DNA from: Chloroflexota bacterium
Lineage (GTDB): Bacteria > Chloroflexota > Anaerolineae > Aggregatilineales > Phototrophicaceae
Assembly (NCBI GenBank): GCA_011523545.1
Contig: WTGN01000092.1
Coordinates: forward strand, 1-64,000
Reading direction: 5' to 3'
DNA length: 64,000 nucleotides
The position numbers and the translations under genes were made by a program. The stretch's first letter is position 1; each line of letters starts with the position of its first letter. Positions 41,759 to 51,015 of this stretch are shown here, piece after piece. The notes under the pieces were generated by a model. It saw only the letters and a program-made list of their open reading frames with translations, searched no databases and was not told the DNA's origin.

Positions 41759-42793
41759 ATGGCTGAGTTTCGCTTGATCGTGGGGCTGGGGAATCCTGGC
41801 GACAAATATGAGAAGACGCGTCACAACGTCGGCTGGCGCGTCATTGACGAGTTGGTGGCGCGCCATCAGCTGGGCGCCGGCCGCAGTGAACAACGAGCGC
41901 ACACCTGGGATGGCAGCATCGGCGGCCTGCGCGTCAAGCTGGCCAAACCGCTGACCTACATGAATCGCAGTGGCGAAGCAGTCCGCGCGCTGATGGATTA
42001 CTATGACATTCCCCGCGCCGGCCTCATCGTTGTGCATGACGACCTGGACACGCCATTCGGCATCTTGCGATTGCGGAAAGCGGGCGGGCATGGCGGGCAG
42101 AATGGCTTGCGCAGCATCATTCAGCACCTCGGCGGCGGTGGCTTTGCGCGCTTGCGCTTTGGCATCGGGCGCCCGCCCGGCAAAATGCAGCCGGTCGATT
42201 ATGTGCTGCGGCCCTTCAAGGGCGATGACGCCATTCTAGCCGCCGAAGTGGCGGCGAGAGCGGCGGACGCCATCGAGGCTTGGCTCGGCGACGGCATCGA
42301 CCTCGCCATGTCGCGATACAATGGCGATGCGCCAAGACAGGCTGACGAGCGCAGCAAGCAAGACCCGGAAGCGCGGCTGGCCGTCCTTCAGCGCGCGCAT
42401 GAGTTGTCGCCTTCCGATACCAGAACCTTGGCGAAATTGATCGCGCTTCAAAGGAAACTGGGCATGCTTGACGCGGCGGTCGCCGGGCATTTGAAGTTGG
42501 CGGCGATTTTAGACGCACGCGGAGAAGGCGCCCTGGCGAACGCCGAGCGAGTCAAAGCAGTGACCATCAAGCCCGAGCTGGTCGATGTACAACGCGCGAT
42601 TGCGGACTGGTATTTGGCGCAAGCGAATCGGAAGAAAGCAGTCGCGCGGCTTCTCATTCTGGCCGACTACATGAATCGGGCGGACAGTGAGGCGGCGCTG
42701 CTAACTGTCGAGCAGGCGCTGGCGATCAATCCGCAGCATCCCAAAGCGCTGGAGTATCAGCGGCAATTAAAAGCGCTATGCGCGGCCCGATAG
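41759..42793 (+). CDS. pth: Peptidyl-tRNA hydrolase with C-terminal TPR-like domain
   Basis: Frees tRNA from dropped peptidyl-tRNA. Residues 1-190 form a complete bacterial Pth: GLGNPGDKYEKTRHNVGWRV with catalytic His22, KPLTYMNRSG, VVHDDLDTPFG with Asp95 and GGGHxGxNGL as GGHGGQNGLRSI. The chain continues to 344 residues. The extra 150 residues are helical with repeats like LAVLQRAHELSPSDTRTLAK and ALLTVEQALAINPQHPKALE, consistent with tetratricopeptide-like repeats. Bacterial Pth is normally about 190 residues, so this is a fusion; the repeat part may bind a partner. Confidence 0.93.
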   Translation: MAEFRLIVGLGNPGDKYEKTRHNVGWRVIDELVARHQLGAGRSEQRAHTWDGSIGGLRVKLAKPLTYMNRSGEAVRALMDYYDIPRAGLIVVHDDLDTPFGILRLRKAGGHGGQNGLRSIIQHLGGGGFARLRFGIGRPPGKMQPVDYVLRPFKGDDAILAAEVAARAADAIEAWLGDGIDLAMSRYNGDAPRQADERSKQDPEARLAVLQRAHELSPSDTRTLAKLIALQRKLGMLDAAVAGHLKLAAILDARGEGALANAERVKAVTIKPELVDVQRAIADWYLAQANRKKAVARLLILADYMNRADSEAALLTVEQALAINPQHPKALEYQRQLKALCAAR

Positions 42794-42825
42794 CGCCGCA
42801 TTCCAATGAGAGGAGTTAGCTGAAA

Positions 42826-44034
42826 ATGCAGATCATGGCGCCGGAATCCATCGGCATGTCGTCGGAACGACTCAACAATATCACCGCTCGGCTGAGTGAA
42901 TACGTGGACGAGGGGCTGGCCCCCGGCTTTGTCACGCTGGTCGGGCGCGAATCGGAAGTGCTGCATTTCGAGGTTTGCGGCTACCGCGACGTGGAAAAGC
43001 AGCTGCCGATGGAGCGCGACACGCTTTTCCGCATCTACAGCATGACCAAGCCGATCACGTCCATCGCGCTGATGCAGCTGCATGAACGGGGCAAATTCCA
43101 ACTCGTCGAACCGGTCAGCCGCTACATTCCCGCCTTCCGCGAGACGAAAGTATTAAGCGGCATGGGCTACCTGGGGCAGCAGCTGGAAGCGCAGAATCCG
43201 CAAATGACGATTCATCACCTGCTCACCCATACCGCCGGCTTGAGCTACGGCTTTTACCTGGATAGTCCGATTGACGAGATGTATCGCAAATCGATTTTCC
43301 GCAACGAAAGCGCCACGCTGGAAGAGAAGATCACCGGCATGGCGAAACTGCCGTTATGCTTTCAGCCGGGCAGCGGCTGGAATTACAGCATCGCCACCGA
43401 TGTATGCGGCTATCTGGTGCAAGTGCTGGCGGACATGCCATTCGAAGATTATCTGAAAGAACATATCTTCAACCCGCTCGGCATGGTTGATACCGACTTC
43501 TTCGCGCCGGCGGACAAGGTCGAGCGCCTGGCTGAACTTTATAAACATGATCCCTTGACCGGCGCTCTCAAAGTGTATAAGGGCGCGCAGGGCATCCCCG
43601 CTCAAGATTACTGCAAGCCGGCAGCGGCGCCTTCGGGCGGAGGCGGTCTGGTTTCGACAGCGGCGGATTACTGGCGTTTCGCCAACGCGCTTTTGAACGA
43701 AGACGAACTGGATGACGCGCGGATAATCGGGCGCAAGACCCTCGAGTTCATGACGCGCAATCATATCAGAGCGGAATTGCTGCCGCTTAATATCGGCCCC
43801 AGCCCCATGCCCGGCAAAGGCTTCGGCCTCGGCTTTGATGTCATCATGGATGCCGCGCAGACTCGCGTGCTCAACTCCGACGGGACCTACGGTTGGAGCG
43901 GCGCGGCCGCCACCAATTTCTGGGTCGACCCGCAGGAGCAGCTGGTCGGCATCATCATGACGCAAATCATGGATAATGTGCAGCTCTTCCAGCAGGACTT
44001 CCGCGCCCTCACCTATCAGGCGCTGGTGGATTAG
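42826..44034 (+). CDS. Serine hydrolase, class C beta-lactamase fold (EstB-like)
   Basis: 402 residues with no signal peptide, so probably cytoplasmic. The nucleophile motif S72-M-T-K75 sits in RIYSMTKPITSI, the second motif tyrosine is in GWNYSIATDVCGYL, and TYGWSGAAATNFWVDP near the end is the third active-site strand. This pattern matches esterases and D-aminopeptidase-like enzymes of the class C fold rather than true lactamases. An AGGAG precedes the start. It converges with the next gene and their stops overlap by four bases. Confidence 0.9.
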   Translation: MQIMAPESIGMSSERLNNITARLSEYVDEGLAPGFVTLVGRESEVLHFEVCGYRDVEKQLPMERDTLFRIYSMTKPITSIALMQLHERGKFQLVEPVSRYIPAFRETKVLSGMGYLGQQLEAQNPQMTIHHLLTHTAGLSYGFYLDSPIDEMYRKSIFRNESATLEEKITGMAKLPLCFQPGSGWNYSIATDVCGYLVQVLADMPFEDYLKEHIFNPLGMVDTDFFAPADKVERLAELYKHDPLTGALKVYKGAQGIPAQDYCKPAAAPSGGGGLVSTAADYWRFANALLNEDELDDARIIGRKTLEFMTRNHIRAELLPLNIGPSPMPGKGFGLGFDVIMDAAQTRVLNSDGTYGWSGAAATNFWVDPQEQLVGIIMTQIMDNVQLFQQDFRALTYQALVD

Positions 44035-45173
44035 GGGGATTCGATCGCCGGGATCAGATAATTCCAGAGGAACTCATAAGATTCCGCTTCTTCGGCATAA
44101 TCACGCTGATTGCCGCGATAGCCGTGCGTCGTCACCAGCACCAGGCGCAAGCCGGGAATCACGTGCAGGATCTGCCCGCCGGCGCCCAAGGCCGAATACA
44201 TATCGTAACCGGCGATCTGGTTCAGCCACCAGTAATAGCCGTAGCCGGCGTAATTGTTGCCGATGTCGATTTGCGGCGAAGTAGAAGCCGCCACCCACCA
44301 GCCCGGCACAATCTGCTCGCCGCCCCAGCGCCCCTCGTCAAGATACAGTTGGCCGAAGCGCGCAATCTCGCGGGCGGTCATGCTCACGCTGTGCCCGCCG
44401 GTGAAATAGCCCTGCGGATCGACGCCCCAGAACTCGACTTCGATACCGAGCGGCTCGAACAGAAAGCGATGGGCGAACTCGCAGACGCTCATGCCGGCCG
44501 CCTCGGTCAACACGGCGGACAGTACATGTGAGACGCCGGTGCTGTAATTGAAGCTCGCGCCTGGCGCCTGGCGCTGGGGCAAGCTCAGGATATCAGCCAC
44601 CCAATCGCCGCTTCGGTTCAATAGCCGGCTGGCCTCATTCTCCTCCCAGGCCAGACCATGCGTCATCGTCAGCATGTCATGCAGGGTCAGGCGGCGCAGC
44701 CCCGGCGCCATCAGCGCTTCATAGCGGGCGGGCAAATAATCGGCGATTCTGTCCTCGCTGGATTGGAAATACCCGCCCTCAATAGCGATGCCGACGAGCG
44801 CCGATAGCATGCTCTTGGAGACGCTGGCGATATTGTTGCTGTCGGCGGCGTGGCTGCCGTTGTAATAGGCTTCGTAGGCGATTTGCCCGTTGCGCATGAT
44901 GATGAGCGCTTGCCGCGTCCGCGATTCCGCCAAGAGCGCCAGCCCGGGTTCAATGATACTCGGCTCGATGCCCTGCGCGCTCAAATCGGACAGCCGCCAA
45001 AGCGTAACATCAGTCAGGTCGTCCGGCGCAATGCCGCGCTGATAGAAGCGCCGCTGCGTGCTTCGCCCGTCGATATCACAAACGGCGGGGGGCAGCTCTT
45101 CAGATTGCGACTGCGGAAAGCCGCTTGGAATTGCAGCCAGCAGCAGCATCAGCGCGAGGATGTGGCGCGTCAT
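44031..45173 (-). CDS. Exported serine hydrolase, beta-lactamase family
   Basis: 380 residues from the ATG at 45173, with a signal peptide (TRHILALMLLLAAIPSGF). The S-x-x-K motif is S117-V-S-K120 in ASVSKSMLSALV, followed by LTLHDMLTMTHGLAWEENEA and FNYSTGVSHVL. The closing motif region is SALGAGGQILHVIPGLRLVL. It resembles secreted 6-aminohexanoate-type hydrolases and related esterases. The true substrate is not known. It diverges from mfd, with about 185 bases between. Confidence 0.88.
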   Translation of the reverse strand: MTRHILALMLLLAAIPSGFPQSQSEELPPAVCDIDGRSTQRRFYQRGIAPDDLTDVTLWRLSDLSAQGIEPSIIEPGLALLAESRTRQALIIMRNGQIAYEAYYNGSHAADSNNIASVSKSMLSALVGIAIEGGYFQSSEDRIADYLPARYEALMAPGLRRLTLHDMLTMTHGLAWEENEASRLLNRSGDWVADILSLPQRQAPGASFNYSTGVSHVLSAVLTEAAGMSVCEFAHRFLFEPLGIEVEFWGVDPQGYFTGGHSVSMTAREIARFGQLYLDEGRWGGEQIVPGWWVAASTSPQIDIGNNYAGYGYYWWLNQIAGYDMYSALGAGGQILHVIPGLRLVLVTTHGYRGNQRDYAEEAESYEFLWNYLIPAIESP

Positions 45174-45314
45174 CGGATGCAATTGTCTTGGGAACATAAG
45201 TGCACTTTACTCCGTCACCGGTCAGGATTTCAACGGTCGATTGCGCCAGGCCTTCAGCCAGCGTGAATCGGCCGGCTCCGGCTTGATTCGTGTCTAGTGG
45301 CTCGTCACCCGCTC

Positions 45315-45323
45315 TGATATACT
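45315..45323 (+). promoter_or_regulatory. Extended -10 before mfd
   Basis: TGATATACT, a strong extended -10, lies 35 bases before the mfd ATG. No convincing -35 is visible. Confidence 0.55.
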
Positions 45324-45358
45324 GATCCGTCGCTTGAATCCAACTATCGAAGGCATCC

Positions 45359-48300
45359 ATGTCGCTGAATCTGTCAGGGCTCCTGCACATCCTGCGCGAA
45401 TGCAGGGTTTATCAGTCGCTGCTCACCGAGCTCGCGCAAGCCAATCAGCATACACAGTTCAATGTCGTTCGTTCGGCGCGGCCCTTTCTGCTGGCGGCGC
45501 TGGCGGCGGATTGGGACGGCCCGATAATCTTCTTAACCGCGGCCCTGCGGCGCGCCTACAACGTCAGCGAGCAATTGCCGATTTGGCAGGCCGACAGCGC
45601 GCGCCTGTACCGCTTTGCCGAGCCCTCTGCGCTCTTTTACGAACGCGCCCCCTGGGACGCAAGCGTTATCCGCAATCGCATCGATAGCTTGTCCGCGCTG
45701 GCCCTATCACAAAGCCAGAAGAATGTCGTCATCGTCGCGTCAGCCAAAGCTGTCATGCAGGCCACCGTACCCACATCAGTATTTCGCGACGCGTCGATCA
45801 CAATCGAAATCGGGCAGCGGCATCGCATGGAATCGCTCATCTTGCGCTGGATAGGCATGGGTTATGAACCGGCGACCGTCGTGCTTGAACCCGGCAGTTT
45901 CAGCCGGCGCGGCGGCATTCTCGATATCTACCCGCTGGCGAGTGATTATCCCCTGCGCATCGAGTTCTTTGACGACGAAGTTGAGAGCTTGCGCCGCTTC
46001 AACCCGGGCGACCAGCGCAGCATTTACCGCGTTGAATCGGCCACTATCGCGCCGGCCCGCGAAGCCCTGCCCGCCATGACAAAGGCCATCGGCGCCGAGC
46101 GAGAGGCTTGGCTGCGCGCAATCGGCGAAGACAGCGCCAGCTCTACCAGCATCAGCGCCGACATCGAGTCTTTATCGCAGGGCAGCGCCTTCGCCCATAT
46201 TGAGCATTATCTGCCTTATCTCTATGAGCGGCCGGCCAGCCTGCTCGATTACGCGCCGGCAAATGCCCTGATAATTCTTGAAGAGCCTGATTTTCTCGAA
46301 TCGATGGCGGAGGAAATCAGCGAGGCGGCGGAAAACAACCGCGGCGATGCCGAGTCTTCATTGCAGATCGCTGCCGATCATCCAGCGCCCTATCTGTCCT
46401 GGAGCGCGCTGCAAGCCGATCTCGACGGTCTGACGACGCTGGAGCTGGCCAATCTGCCCGCGGGCGACGCGCCGCGCCTCTTCTCGCCGGGGGAGCGTTT
46501 CGGCGGGCAGCTGCGGCCCTTGCTCAATCGCGCCCGGCAGCTGCGCAATCATGGCGACCGCGCCGTGATCATCACGGAACAGGTCGAGCGGCTGGAGAAT
46601 CTCTGGTACGAGCAGGATGCATCCGCCTTTATTTCAACGGTCGAATCAGTCGAGGAGGCGCCGGGGCCCGCGTCCTTGCGTTTCGTGCGCGGCTCGGCGG
46701 CGGAGGGCTGGTCGCTGGCGAGCGATGGCGGCGCGCTGCACTTCATCACCGATGCCGAAATCTTCGGCTGGTCACGCCCTGAACCACGGCGGCGCAGCGA
46801 AACGAAAGGCGCGCGCGCGAGGGTGGCGATAGACACGTCCTACACCGATTGGAAAGAAGGCACGCATGTCGTGCATGTCGATTACGGCATCGGCAGATTC
46901 GCCGGTCTACGCCATCGCACCCTCAACAGCACTGAGCGTGAATATCTGCTGGTCGAGTATCACGGGGCGGATAGCATTTATGTGCCCATCCACCAGGCCG
47001 ACCGCCTTTCGCGCTACGTGGGCGCGGAAGAAACGCCACCGAAGCTCAACAAGTTGGGCAAGCCGGATCAATGGCAGAAGGCGCGCGACAAAGCCCGCCG
47101 CAACGCGGAAGAGGAAGCCAAAGAGCTGCTCGAAGTTTACAGCCGGCGCGCCCAAGCCTCTGGTTACGCCTTCAGCCCCGACAGCGCCTGGCAGCACGAG
47201 ATGGAAGCCGGTTTTCCCTTCGTCGAAACTGAAGATCAACTGCGCGTCATTCAGGAAGTAAAAGCCGACATGCATGAGCGCAAGCCCATGGATCGCTTGA
47301 TCTGCGGCGATGTCGGCTTTGGCAAAACCGAGGTCGCTTTGCGCGCCGCCTTCAAAGCGGTGCAAGATGGCGCGCAGGTCGCTGTCCTGGTGCCGACAAC
47401 CGTGCTGGCGCAGCAGCATTTCGAAAACTTCAAGTCTCGCTTGTCGGCCTTCCCGGTCGAGATCGAAATGCTCTCCCGTTTCCGTGGCAAAGCGCAGCAG
47501 GCGCAAATCACTGACAGGCTGGCCAGCGGCGAAGTTGATATAGTGATCGGCACGCATCGCCTGCTCTCAGCTGATATCCGTTTCAAGCAGCTTGGCCTGA
47601 TGATCATCGACGAGGAGCAGCGTTTCGGCGTCAAGCATAAGGAGCATTTCAAGAAGCTGCGCTCGCGCATAGATATCTTGACGCTGACGGCGACGCCGAT
47701 ACCGCGCACGCTCTACCTGAGCTTGAGCGGAATTCGCGATATCAGCATGATCCAATCGGCGCCCGAAGAAAGACTGCCGGTAATCACGCAGGTCGGCGCC
47801 TGGGATGACAAGCTGAGCCGGCTGGCGATCATGCGCGAGCTAGAGCGCGGCGGGCAGGTTTTCGTCGTGCACAATCGCGTTCAGTCCATCCATATCATCC
47901 GCAACCGGATTGAAAGAATCGTGCCGGAAGCGGCCATCGCCATCGCGCATGGACAAATGCCGCCGCGCGCGCTGGAAAAAGTCATGTCCGAATTTACGCG
48001 CGGCGAATATGACATTCTGATTTCAACTTCAATCATCGAAAACGGCATCGACATGCCGCGCGTCAACACCCTGATTGTCGATCGGGCGGATCACTTCGGC
48101 GTCGCCCAGCTTTATCAACTGAGGGGGCGCGTCGGCCGCTCCGCCCAGCAGGCCTATGCCTATTTCTTCCACAGCGCCGGCTCGCTCACGCCGGAGGCGC
48201 GCACGCGGCTGGAGACGCTGGCCGAAAACGCGCAGTTGGGCGCCGGATTCCAGATCGCCATTCGCGACCTGGAGATGCGCGGCAGCGGCGACATTCTGAG

Positions 48301-48877
48301 CACGCGCCAGTCGGGCCACATCGCCAGCGTCGGCCTGCATTTGTACACCGAGATGCTGCAGCAGGCGGTCCAGGAGCAGCGAGGCGGCGCGGCGGCAAGC
48401 GATGCCGGTCTTGCGCCTGCGTCGGCGCGCGAGCGCCTCATCATTGACCTGCCGCTGCCAGCCTACCTGCCAACGGACTGGATACCGGAGATGGCGCTGC
48501 GCCTGCAGCTGTATCGGCGCATTGGCGGCATCAAAAGCATTGACGAGATGAATCTCATGCGGGCGGAGTTGATCGACCGTTTCGGTCCTCTGCCAGCAGC
48601 GGTGGAGGGTCTGCTCTATCAGATCCAGGTCAAGGTCATGGCGCTGGCGATCCATGCAACCCATATCACCTTGCCGCGCGATCAAATTCGGCTCAAACTG
48701 CCATTCCTCGCTACAATCAATCGCGAGCTGCTGGCGCTGACGCTGGGCGAGGATATCAAGGTCACGCGGACCGAGGTGCAGATGCCGGCGGAAGAGGGCC
48801 TCTGGCAAGATCGCCTGCTGGACCTGCTTGAGAAGTTGGCGGAGAAAATCAGCCTGGTCGGCGCCTTCAGTCAATAA
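45359..48877 (+). CDS. mfd: Transcription-repair coupling factor
   Basis: Removes RNA polymerase stalled at lesions and recruits UvrA. 1172 residues. The UvrB-like N-terminal half has GSFSRRGGILDIYPLASDYP. The polymerase-interacting domain follows (GTHVVHVDYGIGRFAGL, YLLVEYHGADSIYVPIHQ). The translocase has Walker A ICGDVGFGKTEVALRAAFKA, the DEEQ box IDEEQRFGVKHKEH, TATPIPRTL, and STSIIENGIDMPRVNTLIVD. The C-terminal D7 domain is present. A complete Mfd. Confidence 0.97.
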   Translation: MSLNLSGLLHILRECRVYQSLLTELAQANQHTQFNVVRSARPFLLAALAADWDGPIIFLTAALRRAYNVSEQLPIWQADSARLYRFAEPSALFYERAPWDASVIRNRIDSLSALALSQSQKNVVIVASAKAVMQATVPTSVFRDASITIEIGQRHRMESLILRWIGMGYEPATVVLEPGSFSRRGGILDIYPLASDYPLRIEFFDDEVESLRRFNPGDQRSIYRVESATIAPAREALPAMTKAIGAEREAWLRAIGEDSASSTSISADIESLSQGSAFAHIEHYLPYLYERPASLLDYAPANALIILEEPDFLESMAEEISEAAENNRGDAESSLQIAADHPAPYLSWSALQADLDGLTTLELANLPAGDAPRLFSPGERFGGQLRPLLNRARQLRNHGDRAVIITEQVERLENLWYEQDASAFISTVESVEEAPGPASLRFVRGSAAEGWSLASDGGALHFITDAEIFGWSRPEPRRRSETKGARARVAIDTSYTDWKEGTHVVHVDYGIGRFAGLRHRTLNSTEREYLLVEYHGADSIYVPIHQADRLSRYVGAEETPPKLNKLGKPDQWQKARDKARRNAEEEAKELLEVYSRRAQASGYAFSPDSAWQHEMEAGFPFVETEDQLRVIQEVKADMHERKPMDRLICGDVGFGKTEVALRAAFKAVQDGAQVAVLVPTTVLAQQHFENFKSRLSAFPVEIEMLSRFRGKAQQAQITDRLASGEVDIVIGTHRLLSADIRFKQLGLMIIDEEQRFGVKHKEHFKKLRSRIDILTLTATPIPRTLYLSLSGIRDISMIQSAPEERLPVITQVGAWDDKLSRLAIMRELERGGQVFVVHNRVQSIHIIRNRIERIVPEAAIAIAHGQMPPRALEKVMSEFTRGEYDILISTSIIENGIDMPRVNTLIVDRADHFGVAQLYQLRGRVGRSAQQAYAYFFHSAGSLTPEARTRLETLAENAQLGAGFQIAIRDLEMRGSGDILSTRQSGHIASVGLHLYTEMLQQAVQEQRGGAAASDAGLAPASARERLIIDLPLPAYLPTDWIPEMALRLQLYRRIGGIKSIDEMNLMRAELIDRFGPLPAAVEGLLYQIQVKVMALAIHATHITLPRDQIRLKLPFLATINRELLALTLGEDIKVTRTEVQMPAEEGLWQDRLLDLLEKLAEKISLVGAFSQ

Positions 48878-48913
48878 GGTCGGTTTCGCCAGGCAAGATC
48901 CGACCGCAGCGCC

Positions 48914-49399
48914 TTAACTTCGGACGACATCAGCAAAGGTAGCGCCCGTCACCTCGCGCAGAAGATCCAGGCTGATGGGGAAGATCGCGCTGGCGCCGCC
49001 GCCGGCCGCGTAGACCGTTTCAAATCGCTTGAGCGTTTCATCTAGGTATAGATCAATGCCGCTGCTGCGGTGACCAATTGGCGGGACGCCGCCGGGCCGA
49101 TAACCGAGAATGGCCAGGCATTGCTCCGCATTCATCATGCGGACTCTCTTGCGCCCGACCGAGTAAAGCGCCGCCAGCTTGCGATCGTCAACAGTCTGGT
49201 CGCCGCTGGTTAAGACGAGCGCGGGCGTCGTCTTGTTTATCATGTAGCCGAGGCTCTTGACGATCTGCCCCAATTCACAGCCGACGTTGTCCGCCGCCTG
49301 CTGAGAGGTGGCGGTTGAGCGGTCAAAGGTGATAATCTCGATGTCCAAGCGCAGCCGGTCCAGCGCCGCCTGCACATCATGCACGCCCATCGCTCTCAT
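48914..49399 (-). CDS. YbaK/aminoacyl-tRNA deacylase-associated domain protein
   Basis: 161 residues from the ATG at 49399, which follows GAGAGG. The fold of YbaK/ProX editing domains is visible: CELGQIVKSLGYMINKTTPA, LVLTSGDQTVDDRKLAAL and GYRPGGVPPIGHRSSGIDLY with the conserved GGVPPIGH loop. Family members deacylate mischarged tRNA such as Cys- or Ala-tRNAPro; which tRNA is used here is not certain. Confidence 0.9.
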   Translation of the reverse strand: MRAMGVHDVQAALDRLRLDIEIITFDRSTATSQQAADNVGCELGQIVKSLGYMINKTTPALVLTSGDQTVDDRKLAALYSVGRKRVRMMNAEQCLAILGYRPGGVPPIGHRSSGIDLYLDETLKRFETVYAAGGGASAIFPISLDLLREVTGATFADVVRS

Positions 49400-49450
49400 G
49401 CCAGCCTCTCGAACAGGTACGGACGACACCTGCGGAGGGTGGTCCCTTCC

Positions 49451-49975
49451 TCAGTCGCCATAGAGCGTGCCGCCGGCATAGGTGAAGCTGTCGCTCGGCT
49501 CGGCATGTTCCGCCTGCGGATGATCGCGGGGCGTCATATTGAGCAGGATGCGCCGCCCGGCCGCCTCTACGTAATAAACATGAAGCGATTGGTCGGGCTT
49601 GATTTTGGTCTTGCGCGAAAGCCGCTGGTCAAAGCGAAAGGGCTCGCCAGACCTGTTGGTCAGGACCGTTTTACGCCAGAACATCCAACGCGGGTGCAGC
49701 CGCTCGGCGAATAGAATGCGATAATTAAGTTTCACGCGGGAGAAGCGCAATGCGCGCAGCACAATGGTGATGACGAAGCCGGCGACCAGCGCCAAGACGA
49801 CCGTGCGCCCGGCCGGCCCATAACGCCCGGCGATCAGGATCAGAGGCACGGAAAGAAGCATGAGCGTCGCCAGCGGTTCCGTAATCAGCTCGACCCGTTG
49901 ACGCGCCGAAAGCCGCCCGTGCCGATTGCGCTTGACATCTCTCAGGTGTTCACTCGGCAGTTGGTCGGGGCTCAT
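49451..49975 (-). CDS. Small two-helix membrane protein, unknown
   Basis: 174 residues from the ATG at 49975. Two membrane helices (about residues 35-52 and 58-75: TLMLLSVPLILIAGRY, VVLALVAGFVITIVLRAL) are followed by a cytoplasmic domain of about 100 residues rich in basic residues and beta strands (RILFAERLHPRWMFWRKTV). The layout is reminiscent of bacterial PH-domain-like membrane proteins but no firm family match can be claimed. It lies between a YbaK-type gene and the EamA transporter, both on the same strand. Confidence 0.7.
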   Translation of the reverse strand: MSPDQLPSEHLRDVKRNRHGRLSARQRVELITEPLATLMLLSVPLILIAGRYGPAGRTVVLALVAGFVITIVLRALRFSRVKLNYRILFAERLHPRWMFWRKTVLTNRSGEPFRFDQRLSRKTKIKPDQSLHVYYVEAAGRRILLNMTPRDHPQAEHAEPSDSFTYAGGTLYGD

Positions 49976-49985
49976 TGTCCATTCC

Positions 49986-50903
49986 CTATCCCGCCTCGTG
50001 GGCGATATTGAGATCAATCCGGTTTCTTGGGCGCAGCTGCAAGATGAGCACGCTGACGACAATCAGGGCAGCGCCCAGCCATTGCAGCGCGAATATGACT
50101 TCGCCCAAGATGAGCATGGACAGTATCATCGACAAGATCGGCTCCACCGTGCTCACCAGCGAAGCCTGGGCGGCGCCGATGCGCTGCAAGGCGAAGTTTA
50201 CGGCGAAGACGGGCAGGACCGTGCCCAGGACGGCGACGCCGCCGAGCAGCATGAGCGTCATGGCGTTCTGCGGCAGTTGCAGCCCGCGCAACATGATCAG
50301 CAGCAGCATTGTGACCAGGGTGCCGTTCATCATGATCGCGCTCGCCCGCGATACATCTTCCAGGCCAGCGAGGACGCGCCGCGCGAGCAGATAATAAACG
50401 GCCAGAATCGCGGCGTTCAGCAAGGCCAAGGCGACGCCAACGGCATCAGCGCTTTCGGCTGTCCATTGATCCGGCACCGTCAGCGCCACGCCAATTAGCG
50501 CCAGCGCCAGCGCCAGCCAGGTCTTCGCCTTAATCTTCTCCCCCATGAGCCGCGATAGCAGCGCCACCATCGCCGGATAAGAGTAAAGCAGCACGACATA
50601 GGTACTGCCCGGCAAGCGCTCCAGGGCGAAGAATGCCGCCAGCACCGCTGCCGACACAATGAGGCCGATCGCCAGCAATTGGGCGATGGGCATCATCTCG
50701 CGCGCGGATTCACCCGCCGGGCGCCGCCTCAACAACACCAGCGCCCAAATGATCGGGACCGCCAGCAGAAAGCGCCAGATCGCAATATCCATCGGTTCAA
50801 AATTGGAATGCTGGTAGACGAGCTTCACCAAGGTCGGCGTGAAGGAAAAGCCCGCGGCCGCAAAAATTATCCAGAGAAAGCCTTCGCGTTCCCTGCGTGT
50901 CAT
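49986..50903 (-). CDS. EamA/DMT-superfamily transporter
   Basis: 305 residues with ten predicted membrane helices in two five-helix repeats. The first repeat has FEPMDIAIWRFLLAVPIIWA and ALERLPGSTYVVLLYSYPAM; the second has LQRIGAAQASLVSTVEPILS and MILGEVIFALQWLGAALIVV, the typical EamA pattern. Such proteins export amino acids, sugars or metabolites; no substrate is evident. It has its own promoter and lies downstream of nuoN on the same strand. Confidence 0.92.
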   Translation of the reverse strand: MTRREREGFLWIIFAAAGFSFTPTLVKLVYQHSNFEPMDIAIWRFLLAVPIIWALVLLRRRPAGESAREMMPIAQLLAIGLIVSAAVLAAFFALERLPGSTYVVLLYSYPAMVALLSRLMGEKIKAKTWLALALALIGVALTVPDQWTAESADAVGVALALLNAAILAVYYLLARRVLAGLEDVSRASAIMMNGTLVTMLLLIMLRGLQLPQNAMTLMLLGGVAVLGTVLPVFAVNFALQRIGAAQASLVSTVEPILSMILSMLILGEVIFALQWLGAALIVVSVLILQLRPRNRIDLNIAHEAG

Positions 50904-50930
50904 GATCGCCCAGGAGATCTGCTTGACTGC

Positions 50931-50959
50931 ATCATACCGAATATCGCGAAAATTGAAAA
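50931..50959 (-). promoter_or_regulatory. Promoter of the EamA transporter gene
   Basis: On the minus strand TTTTCA (50959-50954) and TATGAT (50936-50931) are 17 bases apart. The ATG lies 27 bases beyond the -10 with CAGGAGA-like ribosome site bases between. Confidence 0.6.
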
Positions 50960-51015
50960 CGAGGCGAGCCCTGGCTCAACCCCGTCCAAGCGCCGCGCCA
51001 TTTGACCAAAGAAGC

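Noticed and set aside
45100..45390. Minus-strand frame spanning the mfd and hydrolase upstream regions (96 residues)
   Set aside because: It overlaps both flanking gene starts, has no family resemblance and no ribosome site; the promoter for mfd sits inside it.
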